A stretch of DNA of 64,000 bases from Atherinomorus stipes (taxonomy: Eukaryota; Chordata; Actinopteri; Atheriniformes; Atherinidae): NCBI GenBank assembly GCA_023101725.1, contig JALJCO010010315.1, positions 124,001-188,000 on the forward strand, in the 5' to 3' direction. The translations under genes were made by a program, and so were the position numbers. Of this stretch, positions 46,111 to 64,000 are shown piece after piece (position 1 is the first letter of the stretch; each line of letters begins with the position of its first letter). The notes beneath the pieces were generated by a model, which saw nothing but the letters and a program-made list of their open reading frames with translations, did not search any database and was not told the origin of the DNA.

Positions 46111-47290
46111 TAAAAACACTCCAGTTACATCACGGCCAGAAACGGGAATAAAAAAGAAAACAAGTCAGAGAACCGGATCACACCGGACCCGGTTCTTCTT
46201 CCGGGACTCAGAGACCACACAACAGAACCAACACAGACCGGGTCACTATTTACAAAGACCAGAGACCGGGACGGGCCGGGCCGGCACCGGGCCCAGAGCT
46301 GCAGACGGACAGGTGGAAGGGGGCGGGGCTAGTGAGGTAACAGTCAGTTAAAAAAAGAAGTCCAAGAGAACGGACCAATCAGAGAGCTGAAAACTGGACC
46401 AATCGGCAGCTGCCGTGGAGATGATGTCATGTCTCCAACAGCTGCTTAGGCTCATGGGAAGTTTGACAGGAAGCTGCAGGCTGAGGCCACCTGGAGGGGG
46501 CGGGGCCAGACAGTAGGTGGGCGGGGCCAGATCACAGACGGGCGGGGGTCAGACAACTGTTGGGCGTGGTCAAATCGCATGGGGGCGGGGACATGTAGCT
46601 GGTGAGCAGAGTTATATCACGGGTGGGCGTGGTCAGACCGTGTGGGCGGAGTCAGTGTCTCTGCGGGACCACATAAATGGATTAGAAAAGTCCAATGAAA
46701 ACGGAGCGGGCTGAATCAGCCGTCCGACCCAGAACCAGGTCCCACCCATCCTGCTATCAGGACTTGGCTGAAGTCCAGTCCACAACAGGGGCTGGTTCTG
46801 CAGGTGGTTCTGGTCCGTCAGCAGCGACAGAACCGCTGCAGCCGTCTGTGGTACCGAGCCCATCAGAACCAGGACTTGGACTGATGTTGGTGAGTGGAAC
46901 TGGACCATAACTGCTAGCAGGATATGACCTGTTTGGACCAGAACCAGTCCTACGCCAGCATCTGTTGCCATGGAAACAGAGCGGGCTCAGAACTGGACCA
47001 AACTGGTTCCACATCAGTGTTGTCGTGTAAATGTGTTTGTTTACATCATGACCCACCAAAGCAGGTAGACTGCTGGGTTCTGGGAACCGGACTGGACCGG
47101 ACCGAGCGCCCCCTTCAGGTCAACACAGATCTAACGTTGCTGCGGTAACGGTGACATCAGCACGCTGTGAACATGAGTCATCTCAGCTCTGAGCTTCCTG
47201 TCGTGTGCAGCTCTGAGGCCACGCCCCCAGCCGGGTCAGGGGGCGGGGCCAGAGGGGCCGCCCAGGTCAGAGGCCAGGGGGCGGGGCCAG

Positions 47291-55698
<8,408 letters not shown>

Positions 55699-55840
55699 GA
55701 TGGAGGAAGGCGGGAAAACCAGGTGAAGAAAGAAAAGTGAAACAAACGCAGCTCAGGGAAGTCCTGCTGGTCTCGCGGACATCAGGCGACGACTAAACCG
55801 CCATGTTCGCTGCTGCCCGACCTCCGCCGACAGGCCACGC

Positions 55841-56505
55841 CTCCTCATTAATATTCATACAGACGGGCTCTGATCTCCCATTGGTTGTAGGAAGGGCCGT
55901 TCAAGAAGCTCCTCCCTCAAACTTATTTTGTTAAATAGAGGTGTACGATTGGTTGTAACTGTGGAGGCGTGGCTTTAGTTCCACCAATAAGAAGGCGACA
56001 ATGAAACATTTAAACTTTCAGGCGCGCTCTCTCTTTGTCCTCATTGGCGCCATATTTCACTGATAAACATGCAGTTGTCCCGCAGCTCTGCGGGTGTTTT
56101 ACTGACCACAGAGTCCTTCACCGCCGGCAACACGAGGACATGCAATACTACACCTGTAACAGGTGTGGATCAATGGACATGCAACACCTGCAGCAGGACT
56201 CCAACATCAACAAATCCTGGTATAAAATGTTGCGTTCAGGGAAACCGGGTGGTTCCTGGACAGACATGGGTCCATGCAGCCAGGAGACAGTTTTATAAAT
56301 GTTATAAGAACAAGAACAGATTTGTAAAACTGTGTTAAACTTGTTGCAGGACTCTGCAGTACCTGAGGCTGCAGTCCTGCAGGGGTAGATGTTGTCCATC
56401 TCTACTGCACCTGCCTCAGACCGGGTCATCGTGCAGAACCAATCAGCTGTCAGATCCGTGTAGTTGAATTGTTTGTGCTTGAGAAGGAAGTCTGCAGGAC
56501 GGTGG
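55841..56505. other. Upstream flank of anp32e
   Basis: Contains ATTGG/CCAAT words at about 55880, 55949 and 55985. Frames at 56035-56429 lack family signatures or splice support. Confidence 0.45.
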
Positions 56506-56513
56506 CCTCGAGG

Positions 56514-57442
56514 TAGTGATGGCCAAATGAAGCTTCATGAAGCATCGAGGCTTTCCAGCCAATTGATTCGGGAAAAGGTTCAGTACTCGGGGTTTCATTC
56601 ATATTCCTCTTTAGTGACATCTAGTGTCCAAATGGGTCCATAACAGCCCAAACAAAAATGCACTCAAACCATCTCAGTAGTGCCCATGACCAGAAAATAA
56701 AGGATTTATCAAATAAATTAGCAGCATCCGACAAATACAATGTGGATTATCTGCGTCTTTAAGTATTTGACTTATAGTTTGACAATAAAATGTTGCAAAA
56801 TAAAAAAAGAAAGCACTAGCGGGATTCGAACCACAGCCTCCCGAGTAAAAGGCAAAAACACTAACCACTATGCCATACAAATACAATAGGCAGTTGAGCG
56901 CATGATCTGTATCAAACAAAACGGCGGCGTTTCGTCATATCGTTTCATTTTATATGTGGCATGAATTAACTGTTGTGATCGTTAGAATTACTTATGTATT
57001 GAGTGCAGTGCTTTTGGAAGTCCACGTATGAGGTGATATGGGGCTGAAATCTGTTTATTGACGAATAGGAGCGTCTTCAGTGTTCGGTTTGGCAACTTAA
57101 TATTCTTCAAATACTGTGCAGGTGCAGGGCAACATAAATCGGTACCGGAAAGCTGATAAAACTGCTAGTTTCTGTGGCTGTATGTCAGGATCTTTCTGTC
57201 TTTGTATTTTCCGCTCGGATAAATTATCTGTCAACTTCAATCTCGCGACTTCCAAATGTTTCTTGTGCAGATGTGAAACACAGACCGACACGTTACGTCA
57301 TCTTCACAAACCGAGGCCTCGTTTTGCTCTAGTCACGTGATTCCTATGCTGACAACACAAGCTCCGATACGAAGCTTCATCAGGAACGCCCCCTTTTTCT
57401 CGACACGCGCTTCGAAATCTCAGTTCATCGGGCACATCACTA
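56514..57442. mobile_element. hAT-type element with 8-bp target duplication
   Basis: TAGTGATGGCC at the left pairs inversely with GGGCACATCACTA at the right, and the 8-bp word CCTCGAGG flanks both sides (56506-56513 and 57443-57450). An 8-bp duplication is characteristic of hAT insertions. AAGCTTCATGAAGC (left) and GAAGCTTCATCAGG (right) form subterminal pairs. The 929-bp interior has no transposase but includes a tRNA-like segment, so the copy is non-autonomous. Confidence 0.88.
56812..56880 (-). other. tRNA-like segment inside the hAT element
   Basis: On the minus strand GGCATAGTGGTTAGTG (A-box region), an anticodon-like loop CTTTTAC in a TTTTGC/GGGAG context, and GGTTCGAATCC (B box) appear in tRNA order and spacing. 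The acceptor stem does not pair, so it is a tRNA relic or SINE head, not a functional tRNA. The loop would read TTT (Lys) if folded. Confidence 0.65.
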
Positions 57443-57450
57443 CCTCGAGG

Positions 57451-57857
57451 TCTGGAGTTTGACTTGCTAAAATGCCGTGTTTCCAACTCTCTGTACTAAT
57501 AAATAAACTTTATTGATTGCAAATGCAACAACAAAAGGTTTAGAGAACAGATTAACAAGCACATTTTTCATCCCCCTGTAAAAAGAAATATGTCATTAAA
57601 GATGTTCTCAGAATTAAAACCAGGTTTTTCTCATTTCCTTTGTCACCAAAGATGAAAGAAGTTCACTTTAAACAGTAAATGATATTCATCCGAGAGCAGT
57701 TTTTAAGGTTCAAGTTTGAAAGTAATGAATGTACATTTAGTCAAAAAGACGTAGAAACTCATCTTTTCTGCAGTTGTTGTGTTGTTAAGTCCTTTTGGGA
57801 CAAGGTTAATGAACAGTTATCAACAAAACGTGGTTCCTACGTTTGAGTATTATGGTT
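57451..57857. other. Spacer, no feature seen
   Basis: AT-rich. The sequence near 57670-57830 contains TTCTGCAGTTGTTGTG but no recognisable domain. Confidence 0.4.
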
Positions 57858-58388
57858 TTAAAGGTACAGTATGTAAAAAATCAAACGTCAGTGGCAGAAA
57901 AATGTGATCTATAATTCAAAACTGTGTTTCTATTGATGTGTAATTGCTGCACTAGAACAGCTGTTATATGTTTATTTTCTTTGAATGAGTCATTATTATC
58001 TACTTGCTGGGTGGTGCACATATGGAGGCTGCCATATGTATTCCACCATTTTTACTACGGTGTCCCTGAAAGGACAAAAGAATGTGTGTGAAGTAAGAAC
58101 CCACTGAACTTTAAAACTGCTGTACCGGCTTTGTTTAATGGGAGTAAGAGACTCAGTAATGCCTTAAAAGACATAAAAGTAGTTGAAGTAGTCATAGCGA
58201 CACCTGAGACCACTGGATCCACTCACAGACAAAAACATATTCATGTCCGGGAGAATTTTGACCACTACCAGCCGCCATACATTCACTTCAGTGCTTAGAA
58301 TATGAAGTCATTTGAAAGAAAACATATTTTTTTGCAACACCCATCTTTACCACTAGATGTCATTAATTCTTACATACTGTACCTTTAA
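57858..58388. mobile_element. MITE copy B (TTAAAGGTACAGTATGTAA ends)
   Basis: The ends TTAAAGGTACAGTATGTAA and TTACATACTGTACCTTTA are inverted repeats. It is colinear with copy A at 18442-19144 but lacks the LINE insertion, thus giving the empty-site state for that event. 531 bp, non-coding. Confidence 0.9.
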
Positions 58389-58648
58389 ATTTGGCGTTAT
58401 TTGTCAAAAGAAAGGTGTGGATCTCCTGTGTAATAACATTCTTATTATTGGGAATTTTTGTATTGGGTGAAGTAGGACAGTTAAGCTTAATCATGTTTAT
58501 CTTTACATGTGTTTACTTCTGTTACTAAAAATCATCATTGAGCTAATGGGCATCATGAAATTTACAAAAATTTTGTGTGGATGACATCACTTCCTGGGGG
58601 CGTGGCTCACTACTTCAACTACATTGCAGCGAAACAAGATGGTGGGTA

Positions 58649-59127
58649 ATGCTGCGTTCCATTTTCATCGGAACTGGGAAGTGGGAACCGGGGGGTGACG
58701 TCACACCGACCAACTTGCGTTCCAGCTCACTGGTCGGAAAACCAGTTAGCAGCCTAGCAAAACAACGTGTTTGCTAAGGCTATTGTTATTAGCCGCTGTT
58801 GGCACAGCTGGCGTTGTAGTTCACATACACGACATGAAAAATGTGAATTACACTACAGCAGCTTCCCCGTACATCTATATAAACCAATACTACGTGTATG
58901 ACTGATTTATGCAACAAAATATAAGTAAGAAGTGTAAATAAATGTAACATTACAGAAGCTTCTAAAACTGCTAACACAGGGCGCGGCCATCTTTAAATCT
59001 GAACTCGGAGCTGCGAGAGTTGTCCGACTTTCCGAGTGGGAAATCCGACTTCAGGGGGCGTTCCAGTTGAAACTTCCTACTCGGAACTGGGAAATTCTGA
59101 CTTCCGAGTTGAAATGGAACGCAGCAT
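58649..59127. mobile_element. MITE with ATGCTGCGTTCCATTT ends
   Basis: The left end ATGCTGCGTTCCATTTTCAT and the reversed right end (ATGCTGCGTTCCATTTCAAC) are inverted repeats, followed by CGGAACTGGGAA-type words in both arms. 479 bp with a non-coding interior. The outer ATGCTGCGTTC is shared with the MITE at 53385-53630, so the two may belong to one superfamily. Confidence 0.85.
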
Positions 59128-60939
59128 AAAATGACAGCGTTTTTAGGTGAACAATGTTAAGAGTTTTCGAAATAAGAAAACTGGTGAATAGTTTGTAATT
59201 GTGATATTTTTTGTTAAGGTGTGTAATGTTGATTCATAACTTTTAAAAAATTACATCCATCTGAGTCTTACTTTTTAAAAAAAATTATTTTTAGCTACTG
59301 TCCCACTTTAGCGATATTGCTAAAGTGGGACAGTGTGTTATTGGCAAACTGGGACAATCATCTTTCATTTCTCCAGGGGATTACCAAAACATTTGCCTTT
59401 GTTCTCCAGCTTGTTTTCGTTCTTTGTTCTTTTATTGTTAAAAATCGGCTATTTTGAAGCGACATTTAGTTTTTGAATAATAGCCGACTATTTGTTCAAT
59501 TTCTTCGGGGAATGAACTCGTGTCTTTTTGTCTCGTTCTCTTTATGTCCATGAAAGTTCTTGTTTATATTCATCAGAAATGAATTTTTTTTATTATTGTG
59601 TTTACATTAAAATGGAATGTGTTGCCAGTGTCACAGTTTGTCCATATTTGTTGTCCCACTTTACCAATAGTGCCTGGAAATGTTGGTTTTTGGTGAAGGG
59701 TCATCCATGCAGTGTTCAATATTTCTTTGTCATTTCTTCTACATCGTATAGCAGAGATCTGAAGCTACTTAGAACGGTGTCATAAGATGTTTGGTTCATA
59801 ATCAGAAATTACATTGAGGTTACATTTTCACTGTACACAAGTGTAGATGTTTTAAGCTTTCTCCAAACTTTCAAGCATTTCAGAATGATTTAAAATATCT
59901 TCATGCATTGATCCTGGAAAAAAGCAACCATAAGGATTTCAGAATTATTAGCGGGATGCATGAGCCGAGTCACTGGTGTTTTTTTCTTTTCCCTCGAAAC
60001 TTGTTAATTATTATTATTAATATGGTTGTTTTTGATTTATGTTTTTGTTACTTATGTTGTTTGTTTATTATTTTATTTTATTTTCTGGTTCCTATCAGCT
60101 GCTTGGACTATCTGGATGACATTTCATATACATTTCGATATACTAACATACTTCAGATATACTTCACAAGCTTCACCAGTGAGTGACCAGTAGGGGGCGG
60201 CTCAGGACCAGTTAGACCAGATGGAGGGTCACGGGTCTGTGAATGAACCAATCACTGGCCTCTTTTGTCCCCATGTGTGTCTCCATCCCTTCATCATCTC
60301 CTGGTGTGAGGTCTCTGCTGCGCCCCCTGGTGGCTCCTCCGGGAACAAGCAAGCAGCTGATTGGCTACAGTGTCAGATAAACCAGCAGAGATGAGCAGAC
60401 ATGAGCTTGAGCCTGGATATAGTTTATTTAAAGATAAAAGTTTGGATAAACATGTTACACAGTCAGATTCTTTATGTATAAAAACTTTTCAGATGTTAAA
60501 TGTGATAAAAAAAAAAAAAAGCTTTGAAAAAGAAAAGAAAAAAATAATCCCGATGACAGAATAAATAAGCTGACGGGTCGGAGACGCTGGATCACAGCGG
60601 AGACTGAGCATGATGTCATCAGACGAGTCTTTGGTGGAACATAAATAACCGTCATCACCGGAAATAAAACTTCTGCTTTTTGGTATCAGCTGATCTGAAG
60701 ATTTCCAGCAGTTAAAAGATCCGTTCACACAGATCAGGGAGTTCTGGACGGGTTCTTCCTGAATCCGAGTCTGGACCAGCTGGGTTCACAAAGATCAAAG
60801 CGTGATGGTGGGGGCGGGGCTAATGACCTGCACTGAAACTGCCGCTCAGGCCACTGAGGTGGAAGCTTCATTCATTCATTTCTATTCTGCTTCCGGAGCT
60901 GATCCCAGGAATAAGCAGGTGAGAGGCAGCAACACCTGG
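59128..60939. other. AT-rich spacer without recognised gene
   Basis: Several short open frames with no family signature. GTCCCACTTTA recurs at 59298, 59330 (inverse) and 59651, possibly repeat-derived. AATAAA on the minus strand at 60423-60428 could end a very long SMAD4-like 3' UTR, but this is speculative. Confidence 0.4.
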
Positions 60940-62290
60940 CAGGTGCATCTGGACAGCTACACCTGCACAGGTACATCTGCACAAGAACACCTGGACAGCT
61001 ACATGTGCACAGGTAAATCTGGCCAGCTACATCTGGACAGGTACATCTGGACAGGTACATCTGGACAGGTACACCTGGTCAGGTACATCTGGACAGGTAC
61101 ACCTGGTCAGGTACATCTGGACAGGTACACCTGGTCAGGTACATCTGGACAGCTACATCTGGCCAGCTACATCTGGACAGGTACACCTGGTCAGGTACAT
61201 CTGGCCAGCTACATCTGGACAGGTACACCTGGTCAGGTACATCTGGACAGGTGCACCTGGTCAGGTACATCTGGACAGCTACATCTGGCCAGCTATATCT
61301 GGACAGGTACACCTGGTCAGGTACATCTGGACAGGTACACCTGGCCAGCTACATCTGGACAGGCACACCTGGTCAGGTACATCGGACAGGTACATCTGGC
61401 CAGCTACATCTGGAAAGGTACACCTGGTCAGGTACATCTGGACAGGTACACCTGGTCAGCTACATCTGGACAGGTACACCTGGTCAGCTACATCTGGACA
61501 AGAACACCTGGACAGCTACATGTGCACAGGTAAATCTGGACAGGTACACCTGGACAGCTACACCTGGGCAGGTACACCTGGGCAGGTACACCTGGACAGG
61601 TACACCTGGGCAGGTACACCTGGACAGGTACACCTGCGCAGGTACACCTGGACAGCTACACCTGGTCAGGTGCATCTGGACAGCTACACCTGCACAGGTA
61701 CATCTGCACAAGAACACCTGGACAGCTACATGTGCACAGGTAAATCTGGACAGGTACACCTGGTCAGGTACATCTGGACAGGTACATCTGGACAGATACA
61801 CCTGGTCAGGTACATCTGGACAGGTACACCTGGTCAGGTACATCTGGACAGGTACACCTGGTCAGGTACATCTGGACAGCTACATCTGGCCAGCTACATC
61901 TGGACAGGTACACCTGGTCAGGTACATCTGGCCAGCTACATCTGGACAGGTACACCTGGTCAGGTACATCTGGACAGGTGCACCTGGTCAGGTACATCTG
62001 GACAGCTACATCTGGCCAGCTATATCTGGACAGGTACACCTGGTCAGGTACATCTGGACAGGTACACCTGGCCAGCTACATCTGGACAGGCACACCTGGT
62101 CAGCTACATCTGGACAAGAACACCTGGACAGCTACATGTGCACAGGTAAATCTGGACAGGTACACCTGGACAGCTACACCTGGGCAGGTACACCTGGGCA
62201 GGTACACCTGGACAGGTACACCTGGGCAGGTACACCTGGACAGGTACACCTGGACAGCTACACCTGGGCAGGTACACCTGGACAGGTTGC
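60940..62290. repeat. 14-bp ACATCTGGACAGGT minisatellite with higher-order copies
   Basis: Units ACATCTGGACAGGT, ACACCTGGTCAGGT, ACATCTGGCCAGCT and ACACCTGGGCAGGT alternate. A segment of about 600 bp starting ACACCTGCACAGGTACATCT at 60959 is repeated from 61686, and a shorter part recurs from about 62108, so multi-unit blocks were duplicated. Open frames here (up to 519 codons) are repeat artefacts. The array lies downstream of the SMAD4-like stop codon. Confidence 0.95.
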
Positions 62291-62692
62291 CAGTTCACTG
62301 CAGGACCAACACAGAGCGACAATCAACCGTCCCACCCCGGGAAAGTTTAGCGTGACCCATCAACCTATCATGCGTGTTTTGGATGGCAGGGGAACGCTGG
62401 AGAGCCGGGAGAACCCAGCGTACATGGGGAGAACACGCAGACGCCACATGGGAAGGCCGACTCAAATCAAACAGAAGATCTCTCCATGTGAACGGACCTT
62501 CTGCTGCCGTCACCATGGCAACACAAAAATAAGGCAGGATGTAAGCTGTGGTTGGCTGAATATCTGCAGGGTGTCTCTGCCAACCAATCAGCTGCCGCCA
62601 TGCACCGCTGACACCTGCGTGAGCTCAGGTAACATCAGGAAGGTGATAGACACAGCTGCTATCCGTCGTCGGTGTGTGTGTCATGGCGGGGA
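62291..62692 (-). other. 3' flank of the SMAD4-like gene
   Basis: Presumed 3' UTR in part. It contains CATGGGAAGGCCGACTC and a CCATGTGAACGGACC word but no other exon. The text GAGAACCCAGCGTACATGGG with ACACGCAGACGCCACATG near 62410-62450 resembles an old repeat or gene fragment, unassigned. Confidence 0.4.
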
Positions 62693-63063
62693 TCAGAGTG
62701 TGTGTTCTCGTGGCGGCAGCATGTGCAGCACCTGGTCCAGCAGCTGCAGCGCGCGGTGCAGGTGCACCTCCAGCCAGCAGGGGGTGTCCTTGATGCTCCG
62801 CCGCGGGTAGTCGCACCCCCAACCTTTCACGAAACTCAGCCGCACGATACACAGCCTGCGCAGGTCGTCCACGCCCACACCTGCCGAGGAGACACACACC
62901 TGAGGCAGGAGACACACACCTGCAGGAAGACACACACCTGAGACAGGTAATACTCACCGGCGGCAGGTGTGCCCCCCCCCACACCTGTGGGACCAGGGAT
63001 GGAACCGACAACCGCGGCCGCTTGCTGCTGCATCTGTCTGTGGCACTGACGCAGGTCAAACAC
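62693..63063 (-). CDS. SMAD4-like protein, last two coding exons (partial)
   Basis: Minus-strand exons are 63063-62958 (106 bp) and 62880-62693 (188 bp, stop TGA). The junction is GT-AG and in frame (GCCGCCG|GTGAGT to CGGCAG|GTGTGG). They encode [20 protein letters not shown], then [38 protein letters not shown] and [13 protein letters not shown]. This is the end of the SMAD4 MH2 domain, with the [13 protein letters not shown] helix unique to SMAD4 among SMADs. SMAD4 is the common partner of receptor SMADs in TGF-beta/BMP signalling. Compared with SMAD4, the alanine-rich insert is much shorter, KGWGPDYPRQ is [10 protein letters not shown], and the C-terminus is PPREHTL rather than a IADPQPLD-type end. 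Upstream exons lie past 64000. Smad4 paralogue number is not decided. Confidence 0.88.
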
Positions 63064-63079
63064 CTGGACACACAGGTGG

Positions 63080-64000
63080 ACATCTTCATCATCATCACCA
63101 TCATCACCACCTCATCAGTCTTCATCAGCAGCAGCGTCATCATCAGTCATAATCATCATCATCAGTCTTTATCATCAGTCTTCATCATCATCACCAGCAG
63201 CATCCTCATCAGTCATAATCATCCTCATCATCATCATCATCATCATCACCATCATCAGTCTTCATCAGCAGCAGCGTCATCATCAGTCATAATCATCATC
63301 ATCAGTCTTTATCATCAGTCTTCATCATCATCACCAGCAGCATCCTCATCAGTCATAATCATCATCAGTCATAATAATCATCATCATCAGTCATAATCAT
63401 CATCATCGGTCATAATCATCATCAGTCATAATCATCATCATCATCATCATCATCATCCTCATCAGTCATAATCATCATCAGTCATAATCATCATCAGTCA
63501 TAATAATCATCATCATCATCATTAGTCATAATCATCCTCATCAGTCATAATCATCATCATCATCATCAGTCATAATCATCCTCATCATCCTCATCATCCT
63601 CATCATCAGTCATAATCATCCTCATCCTCATCATCAGTCATAATCATCCTCATCCTCATCATCAGTCATAATCATCATCAGTCATAATCATCCTCATCAT
63701 CAGTCATAATCATCCTCATCAGTCTTTATCATCAGTCTTCATCATCATCACCAGCAGCATCCTCATCAGTCATAATCATCATCAGTCATAATAATCATCA
63801 TCATCAGTCATAATCATCATCATCGGTCATAATCATCATCAGTCATAATCATCATCATCATCATCATCATCATCCTCATCAGTCATAATCATCATCAGTC
63901 ATAATCATCATCAGTCATAATAATCATCATCATCATCAGTCATAATCATCATCATCATCATTAGTCATAATCATCCTCATCAGTCATAATCATCATCATC
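63080..64000. repeat. ATC-rich compound microsatellite in the SMAD4-like intron
   Basis: (ATC)n runs punctuated by AGTCATA and CCTCATCAGTC words. Longer blocks are duplicated, for example 63116-63215 against 63257-63350, and about 63350-63530 against 63755-63935. The right end is cut by the window. The array starts within 20 bp of the exon acceptor at 63064. Confidence 0.95.

Noticed and set aside
45624..46351. Three overlapping 146-235-codon frames
   Set aside because: All read the 36-bp array downstream of anp32e.
56812..56880. Functional tRNA-Lys gene
   Set aside because: A and B boxes are present but the acceptor stem does not pair and it lies within a hAT-like element.
61251..62810. 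519-codon plus-strand frame
   Set aside because: It is the 14-bp array read through into the antisense of the SMAD4-like exon; no family signature.

Overview
The window reads as a gene-bearing stretch of a teleost (ray-finned fish, probably percomorph) chromosome. The evidence is intron-containing genes with GT-AG junctions, Tc1-like and hAT-like elements, many short inverted-repeat elements, LINE relics, a tRNA-derived SINE, and the convergent pair plekho1 (+) / anp32e (-), which is also adjacent and convergent in human 1q21.2 (general knowledge, not searched here). No prokaryotic, viral or CRISPR features were seen.

Layout. 1-3135: three abutting tandem-repeat blocks. 3160-3870: CpG-rich, promoter-like segment. 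3871-9100: AT-rich repeats, an inverted-repeat element, a deleted Tc1-like transposon (6415-7332) and a LINE 3' fragment. 9202-15090 (+): complete seven-exon retinol-dehydrogenase-like SDR gene with arrays in introns 1 and 2 and nested elements in intron 5. 15502-21240: a chain of inverted-repeat elements, one holding about 330 nt of pure purine. 21418-23516: two arrays around a LINE endonuclease relic. 24087-38826 (+): complete six-exon plekho1 whose introns carry arrays of 62, about 30, 53, 22 and 30 bp. 40500-46090: arrays, a SINE, a second decayed Tc1-like element with long inverted repeats, and a LINE tail. 47291-55698 (-): complete seven-exon anp32e with a 3-kb 27-bp array in its last intron. 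55841-60940: a hAT-like element with an 8-bp target duplication and two further inverted-repeat elements. 62693-63063 (-): last two coding exons of a SMAD4-like gene, the rest lying beyond the right edge behind an ATC-rich array.

The four genes do not form a pathway. They act in retinoid/short-chain alcohol metabolism (SDR), membrane-linked signalling and actin-capping control (PLEKHO1), H2A.Z chromatin handling (ANP32E) and TGF-beta/BMP transcription (SMAD4-like).

The outstanding property is tandem repetition. By my hand count about 21 kb, roughly a third of the window, is minisatellite or microsatellite, in about 18 unrelated families with periods from 6 to 62 bp, mostly in introns and close gene flanks. 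Where the period is a multiple of three the arrays stay open for hundreds of codons, sometimes on both strands. I treat those frames as artefacts. I found no convincing undescribed biological system. The best leads are an intronic array of 16 CCAAT (NF-Y-type) sites in plekho1, an array of near-CRE motifs upstream of plekho1, the purine-strand foldback element, and splice sites that lie inside or against tandem repeats.
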